Assembly (NCBI GenBank): GCA_019414465.1
Contig: DXLY01000099.1
Coordinates: 1 to 7,010, forward strand
From: Collinsella sp.
GTDB taxonomy: Bacteria; Actinomycetota; Coriobacteriia; Coriobacteriales; Coriobacteriaceae
Reading direction: 5' to 3'
Length of the DNA: 7,010 nucleotides
A program made the translations under genes and the position numbers. The notes under the pieces are model-generated. The model ran no database searches, had not been told where the DNA came from, and saw only the letters and a program-made list of their open reading frames with translations. Numbering within the stretch: the stretch's first letter is position 1; each line of letters begins with the position of its first letter. This document shows, one piece after another, positions 1 to 6,084 of this stretch.

Positions 1-114
1 GATCGGACGGCGCGCCCGGGTCGGTAAGGTTAAGTCGGATCGCCTCCCATCTTGCATGCGGCTGCGGCGTATGCCGCCGGTGTGCATAGGGCTCTGGAGG
101 GAAGGGGGACCCCG
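1..114. other. Region upstream of the first surface gene
   Basis: Stops in the gene's frame at 25-27 and 31-33 limit any upstream extension to the TTG at 52. A small hairpin (GCGGC 64-68 with GCCGC 73-77, loop GTAT) is present. I see no convincing promoter and no cobalamin-riboswitch-like motif. Regulatory elements probably lie beyond the left edge. Confidence 0.4.
102..108 (+). promoter_or_regulatory. Ribosome binding site for ATG 115
   Basis: AAGGGGG lies six bases before ATG 115 and can pair with the 16S anti-Shine-Dalgarno using one G-U wobble. A second purine block (GGAGGG, 96-101) precedes it. This supports ATG 115 over the TTG at 52. Confidence 0.55.
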
Positions 115-3100
115 ATGGGGGAACTCGAGCGCAACATGCGCGATGACGTGGGGCAACCTCAAGGCAACGCTCCAAGTACAGACAATGGGAGGCAAATGGA
201 TATGTTTGTGGACGAGCGCCAGCGCGTCTCGCATCGCCGTGGCGCAATTGCGCGCGGCGTAGCCAAGCGCGGCCTGGTGGCATTCCTGGCCTTCGCGATG
301 GCCTTTGGCACCACGCCGGCTCAGCTGTGGGCCGAGGGCGCCGAGGGCATTGCCGAGGCTGTGGCTCAGGCTGCGACACCGAGTGAGGGCACGGGGGCCG
401 CGGACGGTGCTGCCGACCAGGGTAAGGCCGAGGTTTCGGATTCCGAGGGCGCGCCTGCAGCTAGTGCCGCCACAACAGAGGCGGCAACTGGCGACGAGGG
501 CTCGGCGACGGGGGAGAACCCTACCGCGAGCGAGCGGTCTTCGACGGCATCCGCTGGCCAAGCAGGATCTGCCGCCGCGACTGCCGTCCAGACAGAGAAC
601 CCGACAGAAACCGGCGATGTCGCCAAGAAGCAAGTCGAGGTCTCGTTCTCGATTATCGGCATCGATGCCGACGGCAAGGCTCAGACCTGGGTGGCACCTA
701 CGCAACTCAAGCTCGACGAGGGCGCGACGGCTGCGGACGCCTTCGTTAAGCTGCAGCAGAAGGTGGGCTTCAAGGCGAAATACGATCCGAACACGGCATA
801 CGGTTTTTACCTCGAAAGCATCACGTCCCCGAGCGATGGCCGCACGCTTGCCTTCGATCCGGCGACTTATGCCTACTGGCAGCTGTTTGTTGACGGCGCG
901 TCTTCCTCGGTTGGCGCGAGCGGCGTCAAGCTCACCCAGGGGCAGAAGATTGAGTTTGCCTATACGGCTGGTAGCTCGTCCCCTGTCGTTAAGGACCAGG
1001 TTGCCGCAAATGTGACCGTCATTGGTCGCGATGCCCAGGGCAAGACTCAGACTTGGGTCGATAACGCGCAGTATGTGGTGACGTCCGGCTCGAACGCACT
1101 TGACCTTACGAAGGTCGCGCTCGAGGCGAATGACATCGATGCCGTTGTTGCGGGCTCCTTCATTCTGAGCCTTAAGTACAACGGCGTTGAGCTGGGTAAG
1201 CCGCTCGATTATTCGACCTATTGGCAGCTGTTCATCAACGGCAAGTCGAGCGACTGCACGGCAGACAATGTCACCATTCATGCTGGCGATACCGTTACGT
1301 GGTTCTACGGTGGCTGGGGCGACCAGTTGCCCTCCGATTCTGTCCATGCTTCCGTTCAGGTCCTCGGTAAGGACAAGGACGGCAAGCAGCAGGTTTGGGC
1401 TTCGACGGGTCAGATGAGTCTCAAGGCGGGCTCTACTGCCAAGGATCTGCTGGAGCAGACTGGTCTTGATCTCGTTGCTAGTGAAGAGTCTTGGGGCTGG
1501 TACCTCAGCGGCATTAAATCGCCGCTTGACGGTAAGACCTATAAGTATGATCCTGCGACCCGCAGTTATTGGCAATTCTATGTAAATGGCAAGTCCGCCA
1601 CGGTCGGTGCCGGCAACTACGAGCTCCAAGAGGGCGACGCCGTCACCTTTATGTATGGTGCTGACGCCGATGCCCTCCCCGGTCAGGTTCTTGGGTCTGT
1701 CGATGTTGTCGGCCCCGATGTCAACGGCAACAATACTTGCTGGGGCTCGGCAAGCAGTGTTTCTTTGCCCGAAGGCTCTACTGCCCAGAACCTTATTGAG
1801 ACGGTCCTGAAGGCCAAGGGCGTTACGTACAACGGCTCCCAGAGTGGTGAGTACTGGTTCCTCAATTCCATCAACTCGCCGTTCGATCACAAGCCGTATG
1901 CCTGGGATGCTGCGACCAATAAATCTTGGCACCTGTATATCAATGGAGAGCCCTCCTTACTCTGCGCCAACCAGATTACGCTCAAGAGCGGCGATAAGGT
2001 TACGCTTGCCTATACCACCGACGATTCGCCCATGCCCGATCCCGACAAGATTGTCGTGGACCCGAGTGCGACGACTCCTGATTGGGATGCCGAGTGGGCC
2101 GGCTACGGCAACAGTGGCAACGGTTCGACCGTAACGGATGCCAAGACGCCTGCGCAGGCCGCCGGTCTTAAGTGGGCCTTCGATTGGAAGGCCGAGTCTG
2201 GCCAGCAGTATGCCAACTGCAGCGAGCCTGTCATTGCTAACGGTTTTGTGTACATCGCGACCGAGAACGAGCTCATTAAGATCGACTCGTCCACGGGCAA
2301 AAAGGTTGCCTCTGCGCCGCTTGCCTCCAAGGTGAGCTACACCTCTCGTCCGATCTATACCAACGGCCTTATCATCGTTCCGCTCAACGGCGGTGCGGTC
2401 CAGGCGATTACTGCGGACAAGCTGATCTGCAAGTGGCTGACGCCTGGTTTGACGGACTTGACGCAGAGCTCCTGCACCGTGATTTCGGACGGCGAGTACG
2501 TCTATGTTGGTACGGTCGATATTTCGTATGACGAGAACTACAACGCGACCTACGGCAACGGCTCCCTGAAGCGTATCAAGATTGCCACGGGCGAAGTTTC
2601 TTGGCAGAACATTGACCCCTCCGAGGGCTATTATTGGACTGGCGCTGCGCTGACGGATAAGTACGCCATTGTTCCTACGAGCGCGGGCACGCTTAAGTGC
2701 ATTGATAAGACGACGGGCGATGTCGTTTCGACCATGAAGCTCGGCGCTGTCGCAAATGCCGATTGCATTGCCGATCCGTCCAATGGTTCGACCTTCTATC
2801 AGATGACGCACGACGGAAAGCTCCATGTGATTTCGCTTTCGGCAAAGGGCGTGCTGAGTGAACAGAAGACGGTTGATCTGGGCCTTACGAATAACATGAG
2901 CGCCCCGGCGGTGGCTGGCGAAAACTTGATTGTCGGCGGACAGACGGCTACTGGCTCTGCTCTGGTTCTCTATAACCTGAAGACGGGTAAGACCACGATG
3001 GTCGCTGCTGCCGATGGCAAGGCGCTGCCGGCTGGCCTCAACGGTATTGCTGCTACTCCGCTGGTGAGTGTTCAGGACGGCAAGACCTATGTGTACTTCA

Positions 3101-3993
3101 CTGTTAACAGCGCGGATAGCAAGGATTACGTCAACTACTCTGCTGGTGGTGGCGTGTATCGCTATACGCTCGGCGATGCAGAGGCGACGCAGATTTATGA
3201 TGCGGCTGGCCATTACCAGTACTGTGACTCTCCGGTCATTGCCGATGCATCTGGCAACCTGTACTACATCAATGACTCGGGCACGCTGTTCAAGCTCGGG
3301 GCCGTTGAGTCTTGGACGGTTGCCTTTAATTCCAACGGCGGGTCTGCTTGCGACACTAAGTTTGTTGCTACGGCCGATGGCAAGCTGGTCAAGCCGGCCG
3401 ATCCGACGCGCGATGGCTACACTTTCGGCGGTTGGTATACCGATGAGGCTTGCACGCAGGCGTATGACTTTAGCACGCCGGTGACGGCCGATCTGACGCT
3501 GTATGCCAAGTGGACCAAGAATGTCGTTAACCCTGGCGGTAATGGCGGCGCTGGTTCGAATGGCGGCGGCGGTTCTGGTACCGGTACTGGTTCCGGCACT
3601 GGCGCTGGCACGGGTTCCGGCTCCGGCTCGAAGGGCGGCGCTGTCGCCCCGGGTCATAAGCCGACGACCAAGACGACGGTGTCGACCAAGACCGAGACCA
3701 AGGACAACAAGTCCGACCAGAAGGACTCCGATAAGTCCGATAAGAAGGACGAGAAGAAGTCTGACAAGAAGGACAGCAAGTCCGACAAGAAGTCCGACAA
3801 GAAGTCCGATTCCAAGTCCGATACGGGTGCTGCTTCCACGACCGCTGCTAAGAAGTCCTCTAGTGCTGCCGAGCAGGAGGCTGGCACCAATCCGCTCGCC
3901 ATCGTTGGCATCGCCGCCGGCGTGATTGGCCTCGCGCTCATCGCCGTCTTCGTGCTGACCAAGCGCGGCAAGGGTGACGGTAATGCCCGATAA
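115..3993 (+). CDS. Large secreted, membrane-anchored surface protein with four DUF4430 domains, a PQQ-like beta-propeller and an InlB repeat
   Basis: Residue numbers are from ATG 115 (1292 aa). A long basic n-region precedes a hydrophobic core at about 54-65, with likely cleavage after WA at 73. Residues 77-172 are an Ala/Glu/Ser/Thr-rich spacer. Four DUF4430 units follow (about 174-284, 299-403, 410-519, 526-637), each with the hallmark YWQLFVDG, YWQLFING, YWQFYVNG or SWHLYING. Residues 656-1065 are a PQQ-type propeller with repeated strands such as GFVYIATENELIKIDSSTGK and SAGTLKCIDKTTGDV. An InlB B-repeat (1066-1136) has GYTFGGWYTD and LTLYAKW. A Gly-rich (1137-1182) and Lys/Asp/Ser-rich (1183-1258) stalk leads to a transmembrane helix (1261-1282) and a basic tail. 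There is no LPXTG motif, so I infer membrane rather than cell-wall anchoring. DUF4430 resembles the C-terminal domain of transcobalamin and intrinsic factor; adhesion or ligand capture is only inference. ATG 115 has AAGGGGG six bases upstream. ATG 202 (1263 aa) is a serious alternative because it gives a normal-length signal peptide. Confidence 0.93.
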   Translation: MGELERNMRDDVGQPQGNAPSTDNGRQMDMFVDERQRVSHRRGAIARGVAKRGLVAFLAFAMAFGTTPAQLWAEGAEGIAEAVAQAATPSEGTGAADGAADQGKAEVSDSEGAPAASAATTEAATGDEGSATGENPTASERSSTASAGQAGSAAATAVQTENPTETGDVAKKQVEVSFSIIGIDADGKAQTWVAPTQLKLDEGATAADAFVKLQQKVGFKAKYDPNTAYGFYLESITSPSDGRTLAFDPATYAYWQLFVDGASSSVGASGVKLTQGQKIEFAYTAGSSSPVVKDQVAANVTVIGRDAQGKTQTWVDNAQYVVTSGSNALDLTKVALEANDIDAVVAGSFILSLKYNGVELGKPLDYSTYWQLFINGKSSDCTADNVTIHAGDTVTWFYGGWGDQLPSDSVHASVQVLGKDKDGKQQVWASTGQMSLKAGSTAKDLLEQTGLDLVASEESWGWYLSGIKSPLDGKTYKYDPATRSYWQFYVNGKSATVGAGNYELQEGDAVTFMYGADADALPGQVLGSVDVVGPDVNGNNTCWGSASSVSLPEGSTAQNLIETVLKAKGVTYNGSQSGEYWFLNSINSPFDHKPYAWDAATNKSWHLYINGEPSLLCANQITLKSGDKVTLAYTTDDSPMPDPDKIVVDPSATTPDWDAEWAGYGNSGNGSTVTDAKTPAQAAGLKWAFDWKAESGQQYANCSEPVIANGFVYIATENELIKIDSSTGKKVASAPLASKVSYTSRPIYTNGLIIVPLNGGAVQAITADKLICKWLTPGLTDLTQSSCTVISDGEYVYVGTVDISYDENYNATYGNGSLKRIKIATGEVSWQNIDPSEGYYWTGAALTDKYAIVPTSAGTLKCIDKTTGDVVSTMKLGAVANADCIADPSNGSTFYQMTHDGKLHVISLSAKGVLSEQKTVDLGLTNNMSAPAVAGENLIVGGQTATGSALVLYNLKTGKTTMVAAADGKALPAGLNGIAATPLVSVQDGKTYVYFTVNSADSKDYVNYSAGGGVYRYTLGDAEATQIYDAAGHYQYCDSPVIADASGNLYYINDSGTLFKLGAVESWTVAFNSNGGSACDTKFVATADGKLVKPADPTRDGYTFGGWYTDEACTQAYDFSTPVTADLTLYAKWTKNVVNPGGNGGAGSNGGGGSGTGTGSGTGAGTGSGSGSKGGAVAPGHKPTTKTTVSTKTETKDNKSDQKDSDKSDKKDEKKSDKKDSKSDKKSDKKSDSKSDTGAASTTAAKKSSSAAEQEAGTNPLAIVGIAAGVIGLALIAVFVLTKRGKGDGNAR
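188..192 (+). promoter_or_regulatory. Alternative ribosome binding site for ATG 202
   Basis: GGAGG sits nine bases before the in-frame ATG 202 (and three before ATG 196). Starting at 202 gives a signal peptide with an n-region of about 24 residues instead of about 53. The codons between 160 and 200 (caa, cca, agt, aca, agg) also differ from the C/G-ending style downstream. Either start is possible. Confidence 0.45.
634..2025 (+). repeat. Four tandem DUF4430 domain repeats (protein-level)
   Basis: The units lie at about 634-966, 1009-1323, 1342-1671 and 1690-2025. Each opens with a strand such as VxVxGxDxxGKxQxW. Units 1, 3 and 4 carry an SPxDxK/R-like turn before a DPATxxYWQ-type segment. 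All close with a GxxVTxxY-like strand. Unit 2 is shorter and lacks the SPxD turn. The repeats are diverged at the DNA level, so this is an old expansion rather than a recent tandem duplication. Confidence 0.85.
3532..3633 (+). repeat. Gly/Ser/Thr-rich low-complexity linker
   Basis: GGC/GGT-rich coding repeat encoding runs such as GGNGGAGSNGGGGSG followed by alternating GT and GS dipeptides. It forms a flexible hinge between the InlB repeat and the charged stalk of the first surface protein. Confidence 0.8.
3709..3822 (+). repeat. Lys/Ser/Asp tandem codon repeat (stalk)
   Basis: Degenerate reiteration of aag-tcc-gac/gat-aag codons encodes KSDKKD-type units (for example KKSDKKDSKSDKKSDKK). This charged region lies just before the C-terminal membrane helix and probably spans the cell wall. 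Such repeats are prone to length change between strains. Confidence 0.8.
3970..3974 (+). promoter_or_regulatory. Ribosome binding site of the second surface gene
   Basis: AAGGG lies eight bases before ATG 3983, inside the last codons of the upstream gene. It favours ATG 3983 over GTG 3974 and fits translation coupled to the upstream gene. Confidence 0.6.
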
Positions 3994-4885
3994 GCCCAAG
4001 GAGACCAGCGGGCAACAGCCCGACTCCTCGTTTATCCAGCTCGATGATCCAAAGCAAAAGGGCGCCGCTTCGGCGGCGCCCGCCCCACGGCACAAAGCGC
4101 TCCTTGGCGTTCTGACTGCCGCGTGCACCATTCTGATCGTCGTCTCGCTGGGCTTTGTCCATCCCTCCGAGAGCGGCGCCTGGTCCGTTGATTGGATTTT
4201 TCAGTCCGTGACGGGGGAGAGCGTCGTTTCCAAGGATGACAATGGGTCTGGCTCGTCTACCGCTTCGGGCGAGGCCAGTTCCAAGGATTCCAAATCTTCG
4301 GATGCTGCAAAAGATGAGTCCAAGGGCTCGAACGACGCCAAGGATGATTCCGAGTCTTCGCACAAGGAATCGGACAAAAGCTCGGATAGCAAGAAGTCCG
4401 ATGGTCAGGACAGCAAGAGGTCTGGCGATAAATCCGCTGCCCAAAATACGGGAGCCGGTGATACTTCCAATGCGTCTGGCGGTGCTTCTTCGGGCGGTGG
4501 CCAGTCGTCTGATGGAGCCTCATCCTCTAATGGTGGAAACGCCTCCTCGGGCAGCCAAAGCGGCTCACAGGAGTCCAACTACGTTACGGTGACGGTTTCG
4601 GTCACATCGAGCGCTGTGGGCAATCCCGTGTCCTCTGGCGGCACCTTTACCTTTAACGAAGGCGCCACCGTTTACGATGCCCTGTGCGCGCTGGGCCTTT
4701 CTGTCAACGCACACGGCTCATCGTACGGCACGTATGTTTCTGCGATTGGTGGTTTGGCCGAGAAACAGTACGGCGGCACGAGCGGCTGGATGTACTCCGT
4801 CAACGGCACAACGCCCATGACGGCCTGCAGTAACTACGTTCTCTCCAATGGCGACAACGTCGTTTGGTATTACGTAACGGGCTAG
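3983..4885 (+). CDS. Signal-anchored surface protein with a C-terminal DUF4430 domain
   Basis: The 300-residue protein has a polar N-terminus of about 38 residues ending in RHK, then one hydrophobic segment (about 39-59, ALLGVLTAACTILIVVSLGF), read as an uncleaved signal anchor. Residues about 75-198 are a Ser/Asp/Lys/Gly-rich stalk. Residues 199-300 are a DUF4430 domain with the typical GWMYSVNG motif and the closing SNYVLSNGDNVVWYY. ATG 3983 is chosen because AAGGG (3970-3974) lies eight bases upstream; the in-frame GTG at 3974 lies inside that site. The gene overlaps the previous one by 11 bases, suggesting one operon and translational coupling. The stalk resembles the charged tail of its neighbour, so both probably act at the outer membrane face. 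Ligand and function are unknown. Cys48 lies in TAAC, but hydrophobic sequence continues past it, so a lipoprotein is less likely. Confidence 0.92.
   Translation: MPDKPKETSGQQPDSSFIQLDDPKQKGAASAAPAPRHKALLGVLTAACTILIVVSLGFVHPSESGAWSVDWIFQSVTGESVVSKDDNGSGSSTASGEASSKDSKSSDAAKDESKGSNDAKDDSESSHKESDKSSDSKKSDGQDSKRSGDKSAAQNTGAGDTSNASGGASSGGGQSSDGASSSNGGNASSGSQSGSQESNYVTVTVSVTSSAVGNPVSSGGTFTFNEGATVYDALCALGLSVNAHGSSYGTYVSAIGGLAEKQYGGTSGWMYSVNGTTPMTACSNYVLSNGDNVVWYYVTG
4060..4081. other. Perfect GC-rich hairpin with UUCG loop inside the second surface gene
   Basis: Arms 4060-4068 (GGGCGCCGC) and 4073-4081 (GCGGCGCCC) pair over nine bases around a TTCG loop closed by C-G, the hyperstable cUUCGg type in the plus-strand RNA. 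Read on the minus strand, the stem is followed directly by TTTTGCTTT (4059 down to 4051), so it has the form of an intrinsic terminator for antisense transcripts. In the plus frame it encodes KGAASAAPA, just before the membrane anchor. Confidence 0.7.
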
Positions 4886-4907
4886 AGGCCTCGACATAGC
4901 GCGCCAG

Positions 4908-4945
4908 ACGGGCGGTTCGGACAAACATCCGGGCCGCCCGTTTTT
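4908..4945 (+). terminator. Intrinsic terminator of the DUF4430 operon
   Basis: ACGGGCGG (4908-4915) pairs with CCGCCCGT (4934-4941). The stem continues through two T-G wobbles and a four-base CGGA/TCCG helix to a CAAACA loop, about 14 pairs in all. It is followed by TTTTT (4941-4945) and begins 22 bases after the stop codon. Confidence 0.9.
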
Positions 4946-4980
4946 CGTGCGAATGGGACTGGGTCGCCGGGTCTCTCGGC

Positions 4981-5018
4981 AAACAAAAAACCGGTTGGAA
5001 TGGGAATTCCAACCGGTT
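4981..5018 (-). terminator. Intrinsic terminator of the fbp-gtrA-gtrA unit
   Basis: On the minus strand, AACCGGTTGGAA pairs perfectly with TTCCAACCGGTT (5018-5007 with 5000-4989), with one further A-T pair leaving a four-base loop. The stem is followed by TTTTTTGTTT (4990-4981). It starts 26 bases after the stop of the last gtrA gene. The plus-strand side has no T-run, so it acts on minus-strand transcripts. Confidence 0.92.
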
Positions 5019-5044
5019 ATACATTCAAGCAAATAGGGAATCGA

Positions 5045-5452
5045 CTATGACCGTGCGCCCTCGAGGAAGAAGCGGCGGCTGAAGTAGTTGTACCAGGTGA
5101 CGAGGAACGTGGCGATGGCCTTCATGGCTTGGTAGCCGATGCTCAAAAACGTGACGCCCACAAACATATACAGGTCGTTGAGGCCCAGGCCGATCACCGA
5201 CAGGATGGTGAAGATCGTGAACTCACGCTTGCGGCTCATGCCTTCGCGGTGGTCGAACACGTACTTCATGCTGAGCCAGTAGTTGACCACGACGGACGTG
5301 ATAAACGAAACCGTGGTGCTCATCAAAAAGTCGAGGTGGAACAGCTCGACGAGCGCAATGAGCATGCCCCAGTCGATGCCAAAGGAGATAAGACCCACGA
5401 CAGCAAACTTGAGGAACTGCTTGGTATGAGGTTGTGCCAGCGCCTTGCGCAC
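5045..5452 (-). CDS. GtrA-family small membrane protein (downstream copy)
   Basis: This 135-residue protein has the four-helix layout of the GtrA/DPMS family: about 13-35 (FLKFAVVGLISFGIDWGML), 43-62, 80-100 and 107-125. The family loop between helices 2 and 3 is clear: NYWLSMKYVFDHREGMSRKREF (residues 57-78, shown in part as SMKYVF, EGMSR and REF). GtrA proteins are thought to move or help move polyprenyl-phosphate-linked sugars across the membrane for cell-surface glycosylation; the substrate here is unknown. The start is GTG at 5452, preceded by GGATGTGAT (5463-5455), one mismatch from GGAGGTGAT. No ATG is available upstream before an in-frame stop. The gene is paralogous to the next upstream gene and separated from it by a 219-bp AT-rich spacer, so it may have its own promoter. 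No glycosyltransferase partner is in the window. Confidence 0.93.
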   Translation of the reverse strand: MRKALAQPHTKQFLKFAVVGLISFGIDWGMLIALVELFHLDFLMSTTVSFITSVVVNYWLSMKYVFDHREGMSRKREFTIFTILSVIGLGLNDLYMFVGVTFLSIGYQAMKAIATFLVTWYNYFSRRFFLEGARS

Positions 5453-5512
5453 GTAATCACATCCAATGCGTTGATGAATCGAGCAGAGGATACTTTAGAG
5501 CTTTTACAAGGG

Positions 5513-5590
5513 AAACGTAAGGTCTTTGCCAATAACTATATGAACTCGCCAAATTTTCAAGAGCTAATCCGCAAACGTAAAATATTTGCC
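5513..5590. repeat. Imperfect 18-bp direct repeat in the inter-gtrA spacer
   Basis: AAACGTAAGGTCTTTGCC (5513-5530) and AAACGTAAAATATTTGCC (5573-5590) match at 15 of 18 positions and start exactly 60 bases apart. A further CGTAAACG follows the second copy (5591-5598). They could be operator-like sites or a trace of a small coding sequence. Confidence 0.6.
5532..5560 (-). promoter_or_regulatory. Weak candidate promoter for the downstream gtrA copy
   Basis: On the minus strand TTGAAA (5560-5555) could be a -35 box. AGTTAT lies 17 bases on (5537-5532) and TATAGT lies 14 bases on (5540-5535), so neither match is both well spaced and close to consensus. The setting, an AT-rich pocket upstream of a gene in GC-rich DNA, is the main support. 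Confidence 0.25.
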
Positions 5591-5605
5591 CGTAAACGAG
5601 CGACA

Positions 5606-5645
5606 CCCACGGACGATACTGCGCTGAGTGCGCGTCGTCCGTGGG
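5606..5645 (-). other. Strong hairpin just after the upstream gtrA stop
   Basis: CCCACGGACGA (5606-5616) pairs perfectly with TCGTCCGTGGG (5635-5645). An inner GCGC/GCGC helix (5621-5624 with 5630-5633) carries a five-base loop. It begins 26 bases after the upstream gtrA stop codon. No T-run follows on either strand, so it is not a standard intrinsic terminator. It may be an mRNA 3'-end stabiliser or a partial terminator. Confidence 0.55.
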
Positions 5646-5671
5646 CGCCGTAATGCTGCAGGGGTTTCGAG

Positions 5672-6067
5672 CTATTTTGTCTCGTCGCCCTCCAGGAAGA
5701 TTTTTCGAGTCACAAAGTTGTAGACCATGACAAGCGCGGTGGCGCAGATCTTGGCGATATTGGCCTCGAGTCCCAGGCCGGCGTTGAGCGCCAGCACGAT
5801 GCCGTCGTTGAGCACCAAACCGATCACGGACAGCACGACAAAGATGATGAACTCGCGGCGGCGGCTCATGCCTTCCTTGTGCGCAAACACGTACTTCATG
5901 CTTGCGAGGTAGTTAAAGATGAGTGAGATGATAAAGCCGCTGGTGTTGGCGATTAGGATGTTGAGGCCCAGACCGTAGTGGAGCAGATTCATAATGCCAA
6001 AGTCGATGACCGTGGCAATGACGCCGACGACGCCAAACTTCATGATCTGCGCAAGGAGCTTTTGCAT
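5672..6067 (-). CDS. GtrA-family small membrane protein (upstream copy)
   Basis: From ATG 6067 the protein has 131 residues and four predicted membrane helices: about 10-33 (KFGVVGVIATVIDFGIMNLL), 37-57, 73-95 and 102-120. The GtrA signature loop has SMKYVF, HKEGMSRRREF and, further on, LSVIGLVLND. It shares SMKYVF, EGMSR, REF, LSVIGL and LND with the downstream copy, so the two are paralogs. The presumed role is transport or flipping of lipid-linked sugars in surface glycan synthesis; the substrate is unknown. ATG 6067 is chosen because AAGGCAGG lies just upstream and the protein then begins in the usual family manner. A TTG at 6130 would add 21 residues (152 aa) and leave only 15 bases after fbp, but it has no well-spaced ribosome site and its extra codons lie in a strong RNA hairpin. 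It probably shares a transcript with fbp. Confidence 0.92.
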   Translation of the reverse strand: MQKLLAQIMKFGVVGVIATVIDFGIMNLLHYGLGLNILIANTSGFIISLIFNYLASMKYVFAHKEGMSRRREFIIFVVLSVIGLVLNDGIVLALNAGLGLEANIAKICATALVMVYNFVTRKIFLEGDETK

Positions 6068-6084
6068 GGTACCTGCCTTAAGCT

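Noticed and set aside
52..114. TTG at 52 as the start of the first surface gene
   Set aside because: There is no ribosome site before it and it only lengthens an already long n-region. ATG 115 and ATG 202 both have good ribosome sites.
1..114. Cobalamin riboswitch upstream of the DUF4430 operon
   Set aside because: Because DUF4430 resembles transcobalamin domains I looked for a B12-box-like motif and saw none in the 114 bases available. One could still lie beyond the left edge.
3532..3822. CRISPR-like or non-coding tandem repeats
   Set aside because: The periodicity is by codon and in frame (Gly/Ser/Thr then Lys/Ser/Asp) with no spacers, so it is protein low complexity.
3974..3982. GTG 3974 as the start of the second surface gene
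   Set aside because: The best ribosome site (AAGGG) overlaps this codon, while it is spaced correctly for ATG 3983.
4109..4129. Lipobox at Cys48 of the second surface protein
   Set aside because: The sequence is LTAAC with Thr at -3, and the hydrophobic run continues about ten residues beyond the Cys, which fits a membrane anchor better than a cleaved lipoprotein signal.
1957..4131. A 724-codon open frame on the minus strand
   Set aside because: It lies wholly antisense to the well-supported surface genes. Its translation is Arg/Gly/Ala-rich with no recognisable domain, as expected from GC-biased third positions opposite a real gene.
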